From Methylobacterium platani (GTDB taxonomy: Bacteria; Pseudomonadota; Alphaproteobacteria; Rhizobiales; Beijerinckiaceae), in NCBI RefSeq assembly GCF_001653715.1, contig NZ_LWHQ01000025.1, positions 1-38,174 of the forward strand: a stretch of 38,174 bases of DNA, written 5' to 3'. A model generated the notes under the pieces. The model ran no database searches. It saw only the letters and a program-made list of their open reading frames with translations, and was not told the DNA's origin. A program made the translations under genes and the position numbers. Shown piece by piece: positions 8,179 through 16,131 of the stretch (its first letter is position 1; each line of letters begins with the position of its first letter).

Positions 8179-8326
8179 GGTGTTCCTCCCGTTCTTGTCG
8201 TTGTCGGCCGCCGGATCGCGTCGCCCGATCCGGCGGCTGTTCGACGTGAGATGAAATCGTTTCCCGGTCCCGCCCTCGGGACGCGGTCCGGGATGGGATG
8301 AAGCGACGCGAGACGAGGCGTCGGGC

Positions 8327-9649
8327 TCACCCCCGCCGGATGCCGGCCAACACGTCCTGCGCCACGTCGAGGCGCACGCGGTGGCCCTCGACCAGGACGC
8401 GCGCCACCGCCTCGATCTCCTCGCCGACCGCACCGGCCATCATGGCGATGTTCTGGGCGTGGAGGGCCATGTGGCCCTTCTGGATGCCGGTGGTGGCCAG
8501 CGCCTTGAGGGCGGAGAAGTTCTGGGCGAGCCCGACCGCCGCGATGATCCGCGCCAGGCGCTCGGCTGTCGTCGCGCCGAGGATCTTCAGGCAGGCCTGC
8601 GCGGTCGGATGGAGCTTGGTCGCTCCGCCGACGAGCCCCACGGCCAGCGGCAGCTCGATCGAGGCGCTGAGGTCGCCCGACGCCGTGACCTCGTAGCGGG
8701 TCAGGCTGGTGTAGCGGCCCGAGCGCGCCGCGTAGGCATGTGCCCCGGCCTCGATCGCCCGCGTGTCGTTGCCGGTGGCGAGAACCACCGCGTCGATGCC
8801 GTTCATGATCCCCTTGTTGTGGGTCGCGGCCCGGTAGGGATCGGCCTCGGCGAAGTGATAGGCGCTCACGATGCCGTCGCGCACCTCCGGCCCGCCGATC
8901 GCGTCCGTGCGCCAGACGGCCTGGGCACGGGCGAGCCGCCGGTCGGCGAGGTTCGACAGGATGCGCAGGTAGACGCGCCCGCCGCTCCAGCCGGCGATGT
9001 GCGGCGCCACCGCCTCCGCCATGGTGTTGACCGCGTTCGCCCCCATCGCGTCGCGGGTGTCGACGATCAGATGGGTCACCACCATCGCGCCGCCCAGGCT
9101 GTCGAGCACCCGGACCTCGACGTCGCGCAGGCCGCCGCCGAGGCTCACGAGCACCGGATCGCAGGCGTCGCAGAGCGTGCGGAGCGCCTCGCGCTGCGCG
9201 AGGATGCGCAGGCGCGCCGCGTGCGGGTCGCTCACCCCGACCGCCTGGACCTGGGCGATCATCAGGTTGCCGGAGACCGAGGTGGTGAAGCCGTCCTCGT
9301 AGACCTGGCGCGCCGCGTTGCAGACCGCGGCCACGACCGAAGATTCCTCGGTCGCCATCGGGATCAGCACGTCCTCGCCGTCGATCCGCATGTTGGTGGC
9401 GATACCGACCGGCACGTTCATCGTGCCGATGACGTTCTCGATCAGCCGGTCGGCGAGGTCGGGGGCGAGGTTGCCGAAGTCGGACAGGTGCGCGACCTCG
9501 GAATCCGAGAGCCCGGCGAAGGCGGCGACGAGGTCGAGGCGCTCGCGCGGGCTCTTCTTGTGGAAGCCGGCGATGCGCGAGCTGCGGTTCGCCCGGGGCG
9601 TGCTTCTTGGCGTGGAACTCGGCATGGAACTTGGCGTGGAACTTGGCAT
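8327..9649 (-). CDS. mvaA: Class II 3-hydroxy-3-methylglutaryl-CoA reductase (degradative type)
   Basis: A 440-residue class II HMG-CoA reductase like the Pseudomonas mevalonii enzyme, which oxidises mevalonate to HMG-CoA. Residues matching its catalytic set are visible: a Glu in ATEESS (about 101-102), Lys279 in HNKGIMNG, Asp295 in ATGND and His393 in QKGHMALH. The cofactor loop DAMGANAVNTMAE starts at 201. There are no membrane segments. The first 24 residues are low-complexity Pro/Ser/Thr coded by a 12-bp repeat and contain a second ATG (9625), so the true start is uncertain. Alphaproteobacteria make isoprenoids by the MEP route, so a catabolic role with the adjacent HMG-CoA lyase is most likely. 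Confidence 0.93.
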   Translation of the reverse strand: MPSSTPSSMPSSTPRSTPRANRSSRIAGFHKKSPRERLDLVAAFAGLSDSEVAHLSDFGNLAPDLADRLIENVIGTMNVPVGIATNMRIDGEDVLIPMATEESSVVAAVCNAARQVYEDGFTTSVSGNLMIAQVQAVGVSDPHAARLRILAQREALRTLCDACDPVLVSLGGGLRDVEVRVLDSLGGAMVVTHLIVDTRDAMGANAVNTMAEAVAPHIAGWSGGRVYLRILSNLADRRLARAQAVWRTDAIGGPEVRDGIVSAYHFAEADPYRAATHNKGIMNGIDAVVLATGNDTRAIEAGAHAYAARSGRYTSLTRYEVTASGDLSASIELPLAVGLVGGATKLHPTAQACLKILGATTAERLARIIAAVGLAQNFSALKALATTGIQKGHMALHAQNIAMMAGAVGEEIEAVARVLVEGHRVRLDVAQDVLAGIRRG

Positions 9650-9651
9650 GG
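9605..9651. repeat. 12-bp tandem repeat at the start of the HMG-CoA reductase gene
   Basis: Four near-identical 12-bp units (plus strand ACTTGGCGTGGA and variants with C or A changes) run from about 9605 to 9651. Translated on the minus strand they give PSST/PSSM repeats. Because 12 is a multiple of three, copy-number change would keep frame but would add or remove the ATG start codons that some units carry. Confidence 0.75.
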
Positions 9652-9789
9652 GAGATCTCTCGCCGGTGGGCGTCGCGATCGGGCGGCCCGTCCGCACCGG
9701 GCGAGGGCAGCCGCGCGAGCCCCGACCGCTCGAGCGGCCGGACCGGCTCTCCCCTCGTCCGGGCACGTTAGACCCTGCCCGTTGCCGGT

Positions 9790-9853
9790 ACCGTACCCAA
9801 CCGTGCCCGGCCGACAAGGAACGCTTTGCGCCTTATCCGGAGGGACCGTACCC
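9790..9853. promoter_or_regulatory. Repeated ACCGTACCC sites, candidate MocR operators
   Basis: ACCGTACCC occurs at 9790-9798 and 9845-9853, and ACCGTGCCC at 9800-9808, all in the same orientation. The first two copies are exactly 10 bp apart, one helical turn. MocR regulators typically bind direct repeats in the region divergent from their target, which is the layout here: the HMG-CoA reductase gene reads left and the MocR gene reads right. The third copy ends eight bases before the MocR start and could serve autoregulation. Confidence 0.55.
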
Positions 9854-9861
9854 TCGCCGTC

Positions 9862-11262
9862 ATGGATACGATCGTGACGCGCGAACCCCGGACCCGGGTC
9901 GAGCAGGTGGTCGCCGGGCTGACGGAGCGGATCGACCGCGGGCTCCTGCGGACCGGCGAGCGCCTGCCCTCGATCAGGGCGGCGGCTGCCGCCTTCGCGG
10001 TGTCGAAGAACACCGTCGTCAACGCCTACGAGCGCCTCGTCGCCTCGGGCCGGGTCGAGAGCCGGCCGGGCTCGGGCTTCTACGTCTCGGCACAAGGGCT
10101 GGCCCTGCGGCCGGCGCCGGCTGCGATCCCGGGGCCGGTCCCGCTCCGGGCGGTGGACAGCGTCTGGCTGCTGCGCGAGCAGCTCGACCGTCACTACGAG
10201 GTGCGCGTCGGCGACGGACGCCCACCGCCGGCCTGGCTGGAGAGCCCGGAGGCCGGCCGGCACCTGCGGCCCTCGCGCGCCGCGGCGAGCGAGAGCTACG
10301 GCAGCCCCGACGGCTACCTGCCGCTGCGCCGGGGCCTCGCGCTGCTCCTGGCCGAGCGGTCGATCCAGGTCGAGCCGGGCTGCGTGCTGCTCACCGCGGG
10401 GGCCAACCACGCCCTCGACCTGATCATCCGCCAGTTCGTGGCGCCGGGCGAGCCGGTGCTGGTCGACTCGCCCGGCTACTACCCGCTCTTCGGCAAGCTG
10501 CGGCTCGCCAAGGCCCGGATCGTCGGGGTGCGGCGCAACCCGGACGGGCCGGACGTGGCCCATCTCGAGGCGATGGCGCGGGCGAGCGGGGCCCGGCTGT
10601 TCTTCACCCAGTCGCTCGCCCACAACCCGACCGGATGCTCGCTCACCCTGCCGGTCGCCCACCGGCTGCTCCAGCGGGCGGGTACGCTCGACCTGCGGAT
10701 CGTCGAGAGCGACCCCTTCGCCGACGTGCTGCCGGCCGCGCAGGCCCGGCTTGCCGCCCTCGATCAGCTCGACCGGGTGATCTATGTCGGCACCTTCGCC
10801 AAAACCCTCTCGGCCAGCCTGCGCTGCGGCTACGTCGCGGCGCGCTCCGACGTCGCCGAGGCGCTGCGCGACCTCAAGATGGTGACGAGCGTAAACAGCT
10901 CGGGCTTCGTCGAGCGGATCGTCCACGACCTGATCGAGAGCGGACGCTACCGCCGTCACCTGCGACGCCTCGGCGGCCGGATCGAGGCGGCGAGGCTCCA
11001 GGGTCGGGCGGTGCTGCACGGCCTTGGCCTGCCCGTCTTCGGCGAGCCGCGCGGCGGCTACTATCTCTGGTGCGGGCTGCCGGCGGCCTGCGACCTCGAG
11101 GCCCTGTCGCGCCGGGCGGCCGCGCGCAGCATCCTGATCGCCCCGGGCGGCCTGTTCCTGCCGGAGGGGCCGGCGGGCCCGCCCATGATGCGGGTCAACG
11201 TCGCGCATCTGGGCGATCCGCGCTTCGGGCGGTTCATGCGCGACGAGGTCGTCGGCCGGTGA
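9862..11262 (+). CDS. MocR-type GntR/aminotransferase fusion regulator
   Basis: A 466-residue fusion. Residues ~8-80 form a GntR winged helix (RIDRGLLRTGERLPSIRAAA, SKNTVVNAYERL, VESRPGSGFYVS). The rest is a fold-type I aminotransferase domain with HNPTG and the PLP-lysine motif GTFAKTLSASLRCGY. The HNPTG motif resembles the YdcR side of the family. Such proteins sense an amino compound or PLP derivative and activate or repress adjacent genes. It is divergent from the HMG-CoA reductase gene with repeated candidate operators between, so it probably controls that operon. An upstream in-frame start at 9826 is possible but lies inside the operator region. Confidence 0.9.
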   Translation: MDTIVTREPRTRVEQVVAGLTERIDRGLLRTGERLPSIRAAAAAFAVSKNTVVNAYERLVASGRVESRPGSGFYVSAQGLALRPAPAAIPGPVPLRAVDSVWLLREQLDRHYEVRVGDGRPPPAWLESPEAGRHLRPSRAAASESYGSPDGYLPLRRGLALLLAERSIQVEPGCVLLTAGANHALDLIIRQFVAPGEPVLVDSPGYYPLFGKLRLAKARIVGVRRNPDGPDVAHLEAMARASGARLFFTQSLAHNPTGCSLTLPVAHRLLQRAGTLDLRIVESDPFADVLPAAQARLAALDQLDRVIYVGTFAKTLSASLRCGYVAARSDVAEALRDLKMVTSVNSSGFVERIVHDLIESGRYRRHLRRLGGRIEAARLQGRAVLHGLGLPVFGEPRGGYYLWCGLPAACDLEALSRRAAARSILIAPGGLFLPEGPAGPPMMRVNVAHLGDPRFGRFMRDEVVGR

Positions 11263-11429
11263 GGAAGCGGCGCTCTCGCCCGGGCGCCGGCGACGCATCG
11301 GCCCGGCGGCCAAGCCGAAGGTCGGCTCGACCGGCTCTCATACCGCGGCGCCGTCGAACGGATCCGTTCGCAGGCGCCGGCCAAGCCCGCAAGGTTTCCC
11401 CGTCCTCGCGTCGGCGCCGATGCGCCGGA

Positions 11430-11461
11430 CGCCTCGGCATCGAGGGGGCGATGCCGAGGCG
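11430..11461. terminator. Bidirectional stem-loop between convergent genes
   Basis: CGCCTCGGCATCG (11430-11442) and CGATGCCGAGGCG (11449-11461) make a perfect 13-bp stem with a 6-nt loop. It lies between the MocR gene (plus) and the hydrolase gene (minus), where a shared terminator is expected. No T tract follows on either side. Nothing else is recognisable in the 291-bp gap. Confidence 0.65.
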
Positions 11462-11553
11462 CGAGGGTATGATGTGAGCGAAGTCATCGGCTGGGGGCCG
11501 CCTGGGCGCTGACGCACGGCCCGAGCCCGGGCGGGCGCCGCGGCCCGATCGGA

Positions 11554-12468
11554 TCAAGCCCCCGGCACGACGCCGTAGATCCGCCGCGCCGTGCCGAGGA
11601 AGAAGGCCTCCTGCTCCGCCGGGGGAAGGGCCGCGACGATCGCCTTGAAGCCGTCGATCATCGGGGAGAGGTCCGCGCACAGGCCGTCGACCGGGAAGTT
11701 CGAGCCGAACATCACCCGGTCCGCCCCGAACAGGTCGATCAGGGTCCGCACCACCGGCCCGTTCAGCCCGGGCGTCCAGGCCCGGCCCGGCTGGCCGAGG
11801 CCCGAGGCCTTGACGGCGACGTTCGGGCGGGCGGCGAAGCGGGCCATCGCGTCGCGCCAGAGCCCGAGGCTGTCGGGATCGCGGCGCGAGGGCAGGCCGG
11901 CGTGGTTGAGGACGATCGTCGTGTCGGGGAAGTCGCGGGCGAGATCGACGGCCTCGTCGAGGTTCCACCACGGCGTCTGCAGGTCGAAGCGCAGGCCGTG
12001 GCCGCCCAGGAGTGCGTAGCCGGCCCGCCAGCGCACGTCCGACATCAGGGTCCGGCACCGCCCGACCTCGTCGGGCGCGGCCGGCCCGCCCGGCTTATGG
12101 CGCACGCTGCGCACCAGCGGGCAGGCGGCCTGGCCCGCCAGCACCGCCGCGACGTCGTCGCGGTCGAGCCAGGCCTGCGCCACGATCGCGCTGGGCAAGC
12201 CCCATTCGGCGGACAGCCCCGCGGCGTAGGCGGTCTCGCCGAGCGGATCGCCCGGATCCCACTCGGTCTCGACGTAGACGCTGGCGACGACGTCGTGTGG
12301 GCCGGCGTCGCGGCGGTAGTCGTCCGGCAGGTAGCGCCGCTTGATCGCCTCGTAGTCGCCGTAGCGGAACGGGATCCGCACGCCGGGCCTCAGCCAGGGA
12401 TGCGGGTTGCGGTCGGGCTCCCAGAAGTGCTGGTGCGCGTCGAGGATCGGGCCGTCGTAGCGGTACAC
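11554..12468 (-). CDS. LigI-type amidohydrolase/lactonase (COG3618 family), first copy
   Basis: A ~304-residue TIM-barrel metal hydrolase of the amidohydrolase_2/COG3618 group, which includes 2-pyrone-4,6-dicarboxylate hydrolase LigI, sulfomuconolactone hydrolase and sugar lactonases. The N-terminal HxH is in DAHQHFWEPD, a metal/base His is in VLNHAGLPSRRDP, and the C-terminal Asp region is MFGSNFPVDGL. I prefer the GTG at 12468, five bases behind AGGAGG; the GTG at 12474 overlaps that site. It is the last gene of a minus-strand operon and starts 11 bp after the MFS stop. It probably opens a lactone; the substrate is unknown. It is paralogous to the protein at 15175-16131. Confidence 0.85.
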   Translation of the reverse strand: MYRYDGPILDAHQHFWEPDRNPHPWLRPGVRIPFRYGDYEAIKRRYLPDDYRRDAGPHDVVASVYVETEWDPGDPLGETAYAAGLSAEWGLPSAIVAQAWLDRDDVAAVLAGQAACPLVRSVRHKPGGPAAPDEVGRCRTLMSDVRWRAGYALLGGHGLRFDLQTPWWNLDEAVDLARDFPDTTIVLNHAGLPSRRDPDSLGLWRDAMARFAARPNVAVKASGLGQPGRAWTPGLNGPVVRTLIDLFGADRVMFGSNFPVDGLCADLSPMIDGFKAIVAALPPAEQEAFFLGTARRIYGVVPGA

Positions 12469-12479
12469 CGGCACCTCCT

Positions 12480-13760
12480 TCAGGACCGTGACGGGGGATA
12501 GGCGATCAGCATCGTGCCGGCGACGTAGACGAGGGCGCAGGCGGCAAAGAACATCAGCACCGCCAGGTAGGCGCCGGTCGCCTGCAGGATCACCCCGGTG
12601 AGGATCGGCACCGCGATGCCGCTGGCGGAGCCGGCGAAGTTCATGATCCCGCCGACGAGGCCGACCTTGTCCTTCGGCGCGAGCAGCGGCGGCAGGCTCC
12701 AGTAGAGGCTGCCCCAGTAGAGGAAGAACAGCGTGACCGAGAGGAGCGCCACCGCGCCGACGGGATCGGTCACCCGCGGCAGGGCGACGAAGGTCGCGAA
12801 GATCGCGAGCCCCGAGAAGCCCAGCATGCCCCGGTAGACCGCGGCCCGCGACCAGCCGCGGGAGAACAGGGCGTCGGCCGTGAAGCCGGCGAACAGCGAG
12901 CCGGTCATGCCGGCGAGGAAGATCACGAAGGTCGCCGAGCCCATCTGCTTGAGGTCGAAGCCGCGGGCCTGGGCGAGGTAGCTCGGGCCCCAGGTGAGCA
13001 GGCCGAAATTGATCATCGCCCAGGCCATCCGGCCGAGCATCAGGCCGGCGAGCGAGCGGGCGGCGATCCGGGGCGGAACCTCCGCGGCGCGCTGGCCCTC
13101 CGGCACGGCCCGGATGGCGGCGAGCTCGGCGGCGTTGACCTGCGGGTGCATGGCCGGATCGTCGCGCAGGGTGCGCCAGGCCAGCGCCCCGAGGGCGATG
13201 GTGCCGAGGCCGGCGGCCAGGAAGGCGAGGCGCCAGGACTCGAGGGCGAGGATCAGGAACGAGATGATGACGCCGCCGAAGGCGGCCCCGAGGGGCGAGC
13301 CCGAATCCATCAGCACCGCGCCCCGGGCCCGCTCCTGCGGCGACAGCCAGATCGCGTTGAGCTTGGCGCCGGCGGGGAACAGGGGGGCCTCCGCCGCGCC
13401 GAGGCCGAGCCGGGTCAGGAGGAGCGACAGCCCGCCCGTCGCGACGGCCGCGAGGGACTGGAACAGCCCCCAGGCGATGGTGGCGCCCGCCATCAGGCGG
13501 CGCGGGCCGTAGCGGTCGATCAGCCAGCCGCCCGGCACCTGGAGCAGCGCGTAGGTCCAGAAGAAGGCCGAGAGGATCACGCCCTGCATCGTCGGCGAGA
13601 GATCGAACTCGCGGGCGATGGTCGGCATCGCGATCGACAGGGCGGTGCGGTCGATCAGGTTGATCACGACGAGCGCGAACACGACCGCGAAGATGCGCCA
13701 GCGCACCCGCGTGGCGGCGGCGCTCGCTGCGGCGGCGGGTCCGGCGATGGTGGCGTCCAT
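12480..13760 (-). CDS. MFS transporter, ACS (anion:cation symporter) type
   Basis: A 426-residue 12-helix MFS protein. The first helix carries NLIDRTALSIAMPTIAREF, close to the DRxxL motif of sugar-acid transporters such as glucarate/galactonate permeases. The loop 2-3 motif is GGWLIDRYGPRR. A GGAGACACCCC ribosome binding site precedes the ATG. It is the second of three MFS genes in the same operon, each different enough to suggest different ligands or entry steps. Confidence 0.87.
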   Translation of the reverse strand: MDATIAGPAAAASAAATRVRWRIFAVVFALVVINLIDRTALSIAMPTIAREFDLSPTMQGVILSAFFWTYALLQVPGGWLIDRYGPRRLMAGATIAWGLFQSLAAVATGGLSLLLTRLGLGAAEAPLFPAGAKLNAIWLSPQERARGAVLMDSGSPLGAAFGGVIISFLILALESWRLAFLAAGLGTIALGALAWRTLRDDPAMHPQVNAAELAAIRAVPEGQRAAEVPPRIAARSLAGLMLGRMAWAMINFGLLTWGPSYLAQARGFDLKQMGSATFVIFLAGMTGSLFAGFTADALFSRGWSRAAVYRGMLGFSGLAIFATFVALPRVTDPVGAVALLSVTLFFLYWGSLYWSLPPLLAPKDKVGLVGGIMNFAGSASGIAVPILTGVILQATGAYLAVLMFFAACALVYVAGTMLIAYPPSRS

Positions 13761-13831
13761 GGGGTGTCTCCTCCGATGGTCCGCCCCGGGGCTCTTGCGG
13801 CCCCTCGGGCGGTGATGGGCAGGGCGGCTTC

Positions 13832-15136
13832 TCAGCGGTTCACCAGCCGGGCCGGGATCAGGAAGATCAGGCCTGCGGCCAGCACGAGGGTCGCGGCGAG
13901 GAACAGGATCGACAGCTCGGTCTTGCCGGTCGCCTGCGAGGTCCAGCCGACGATGGCCGGGCCGAAGAAGCCCGAGAGGTTGGCGAACGAGTTCAGCACC
14001 GCGAGCCCGCCGGCCGCGGCGACGCCCGAGAGCATCGCGGTCGGCAGGTTCCAGAACAGCGGCGGGATGGCGAGGATGCCCGCGGTGGCGATGCAGAGCG
14101 CGAGGACGCCGAGCACCGGCTGGCTCTGCCACAGCACCGAGAGCCCGAGCCCGACCGCGCCCGTCAGGTAGAGCCCGGCGAGGTGCCAGCGGCGCTCGCG
14201 GAACCGGTCGGAGCTGCGGCTGACGAGCACCATCGAGGCGATGGCGCACAGGCTCGGCAGAGCCGAGACGAGGCCGACCATCGCCGGGTCCTTGACGCCC
14301 ATGTTGGTGATGAGCGTCGGCAGCCAGAAGTTCAGGCCGTAGAGGCACAGGTTGCAGATGAAGAAGATCCCGGTCATCAGGATCAGGTAGCGGTTGGTCA
14401 GCGCCGCCTTCAGGGTCAGCGCGGGCTTGGCCGCCCGCTCCGCGGCGAGATCCTCGGCGATGGCGGCCTTCTCGTCGGCGTCGAGCCAGCGTGCCTGATC
14501 GACGCGGTCCTCGAGGAGGAGCAGCAGCGCGACGCCGATGACGACGCTCGGCAGGGATTCGAGCAGGAACAGCCATTGCCACCCGGCATAGCCGAGCACG
14601 CCCGACATCCGTCCGAGGATCAGGCCCGAGAGCGGCCCGCCGATCAGCCCGGCGACGCCGAGCCCGATGAAGAACAGGCCGACGACCCGGCCGCGGCGCT
14701 CGGCCGGGAACCAGGCGCTCAGGTAGTAGATCACGCCCGGCATGAATCCGGCCTCGGCGAGGCCGAGGGCGAAGCGCACGGCGTAGAACTGCCAAGCGGT
14801 CTGCACCAGCATCGTGGCGGCCGAGATCAGGCCCCAGGTCACCATGATCCGGGCGAGCCAGGTGCGGGCGCCGACCCGGTGCAGGATCAGGTTGCTCGGC
14901 AGCTCGAACAGGAAGTAGCCGAGGAAGAAGATCCCGGCGCCGGCCCCGTAGACCGCGTCGCTGAATTGCAGGTCGGAGGCCATCTGCAGCTTGGCGAAGC
15001 CGACATTGACCCGGTCGAGATAGGCGGCGAGGAAGGCCAGGATGAGCAGCGGCACGATGCGCGCCGTCGCCTTCCTGTAGGCCGAATCCCGGACCGGGAG
15101 GCCGGCGCTCGCGGCCGGAATGGCGATGGTGGACAT
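13832..15136 (-). CDS. MFS transporter, ACS family (tartrate/phthalate-type)
   Basis: A 434-residue MFS protein with 12 helices. AYLDRVNVGFAKLQM in helix 1 and FFLGYFLFELPSNLILHRVGAR in helix 2 are typical of the ACS group that takes up tartrate, phthalate, 4-hydroxyphenylacetate or hexuronates. The start has GGGAGGAAACCGTC before ATG. It lies 38 bp downstream of the second hydrolase gene and 71 bp upstream of another MFS gene. The substrate is probably a small hydroxy-carboxylate, inferred from the family and neighbours. Confidence 0.88.
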   Translation of the reverse strand: MSTIAIPAASAGLPVRDSAYRKATARIVPLLILAFLAAYLDRVNVGFAKLQMASDLQFSDAVYGAGAGIFFLGYFLFELPSNLILHRVGARTWLARIMVTWGLISAATMLVQTAWQFYAVRFALGLAEAGFMPGVIYYLSAWFPAERRGRVVGLFFIGLGVAGLIGGPLSGLILGRMSGVLGYAGWQWLFLLESLPSVVIGVALLLLLEDRVDQARWLDADEKAAIAEDLAAERAAKPALTLKAALTNRYLILMTGIFFICNLCLYGLNFWLPTLITNMGVKDPAMVGLVSALPSLCAIASMVLVSRSSDRFRERRWHLAGLYLTGAVGLGLSVLWQSQPVLGVLALCIATAGILAIPPLFWNLPTAMLSGVAAAGGLAVLNSFANLSGFFGPAIVGWTSQATGKTELSILFLAATLVLAAGLIFLIPARLVNR

Positions 15137-15174
15137 GACGGTTTCCTCCCACGGTTTGTCTGGCGTTGCGGGGG

Positions 15175-16131
15175 TTATCGTTCGCTGCCGTGCGTCGATT
15201 GCATCCGGTAGACGCGCCGCGCGGTCTCCGAGAACACCTTGCGCAGCCGCGCCGGATCGCGCGTGCCGAGCCCGCGCAGCACCGCCGGGACGATCCGCGG
15301 GATACCGGCCGAGAGGCCGCTGACCGGGAGGTTGCTGGCGAACATAACCCGGTCGTCGCCGAAGAGCGCGACCGTCTCGGCGACCACCCGCACGGTGCTC
15401 TCCTCGTCCCAGCGGCCGCCGCGCAGGCCGAACTCGGAGAGCTTGACGCTGACCTGCGGCAGCGCCGCCAGTGCCTCCATGCCCCGGCGCCAGGCGGACA
15501 GCCCGTCCTCCGAGCGATCGAGCGGCAGGCCGCAATGGTTGAGCACGACCGGCACGCCCGGCAGCCCGGCCACGACTTCGGCGGCCTCCGAGAGGTGCCA
15601 GAACGGCACCCGCAGGTCCCAGGACAGGCCGTGCGCGGCAAGGCGCGCGAGGCCCGCCCGCCAGGTCTCGTCCTGGAGCGACCCCGGCTCTCCGGCGACC
15701 GACAGGCCGGGCGCGGCGGCCGTGACGGGCTTCGAGCGCACGCCGCGGAACGCGGGACTCTCGCGATGGGCGGCCAGCACCGCGTCGAGGTCGGGCTGGA
15801 GGAACGAGACGTGGCCGACCGTGACGCCCGGCAGGCCGTCGCAGCCCCGCACGGCGTCGACCCAGCGTGTCTCCGCCACCTGCTCGTCGCGGGCGCGCTC
15901 CGCCTCGACATGGACGCTGGCGGCGAGGCGCAGGGGCGAGAGATCCCGCCGCAGGTCGGCGACCGCGTAGTCGCGGCGTAGAGGTTCGTAGGGGCCGAGG
16001 AAGAACGCCGCGCCGGCATAGCCCTCCTGCAGCCAAGGGTAGTGGCCGTCCCGCAGCGCCCAGAGGTGGTGATGGGCGTCGACGATCCCCTCGGGCAGGA
16101 TCTCGTTCAGCAGGGCGAGGCCGGCGCTCAT
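15175..16131 (-). CDS. LigI-type amidohydrolase/lactonase (COG3618 family), second copy
   Basis: A 318-residue paralogue of the hydrolase at 11554-12468. Seen: DAHHHLWALRDGHYPWLQ with the metal HxH, VLNHCGLPLDRSEDG, and MFASNLPVSGL. The last has Asn-Leu-Pro-Val-Ser where the first copy has Asn-Phe-Pro-Val-Asp, so one candidate active-site Asp is replaced by Ser, which could mean altered chemistry. The ATG overlaps the stop of the upstream dehydrogenase (ATGA), implying coupled translation and consecutive steps. Lactone hydrolysis is likely, substrate unknown. Confidence 0.85.
   Translation of the reverse strand: MSAGLALLNEILPEGIVDAHHHLWALRDGHYPWLQEGYAGAAFFLGPYEPLRRDYAVADLRRDLSPLRLAASVHVEAERARDEQVAETRWVDAVRGCDGLPGVTVGHVSFLQPDLDAVLAAHRESPAFRGVRSKPVTAAAPGLSVAGEPGSLQDETWRAGLARLAAHGLSWDLRVPFWHLSEAAEVVAGLPGVPVVLNHCGLPLDRSEDGLSAWRRGMEALAALPQVSVKLSEFGLRGGRWDEESTVRVVAETVALFGDDRVMFASNLPVSGLSAGIPRIVPAVLRGLGTRDPARLRKVFSETARRVYRMQSTHGSER

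Noticed and set aside
6031..8301. A 756-codon plus-strand open frame opposite the HMG-CoA lyase and binding-protein genes
   Set aside because: Antisense shadow of GC-rich genes: composition is Gly/Arg/Asp/His-rich, with no domain, while the minus-strand frames carry clear catalytic motifs.
8327..9649. HMG-CoA reductase as part of isoprenoid biosynthesis
   Set aside because: No mevalonate kinase, HMG-CoA synthase or decarboxylase gene is nearby, the enzyme is class II, and HMG-CoA lyase in the same operon points to degradation.
12480..16019. A very long open frame (~1180 codons) on the minus strand spanning several genes
   Set aside because: It joins one real MFS gene at its 3' end to out-of-frame readings of the neighbouring MFS and hydrolase genes; the upstream part is Arg/Ala/Pro-rich shadow sequence.
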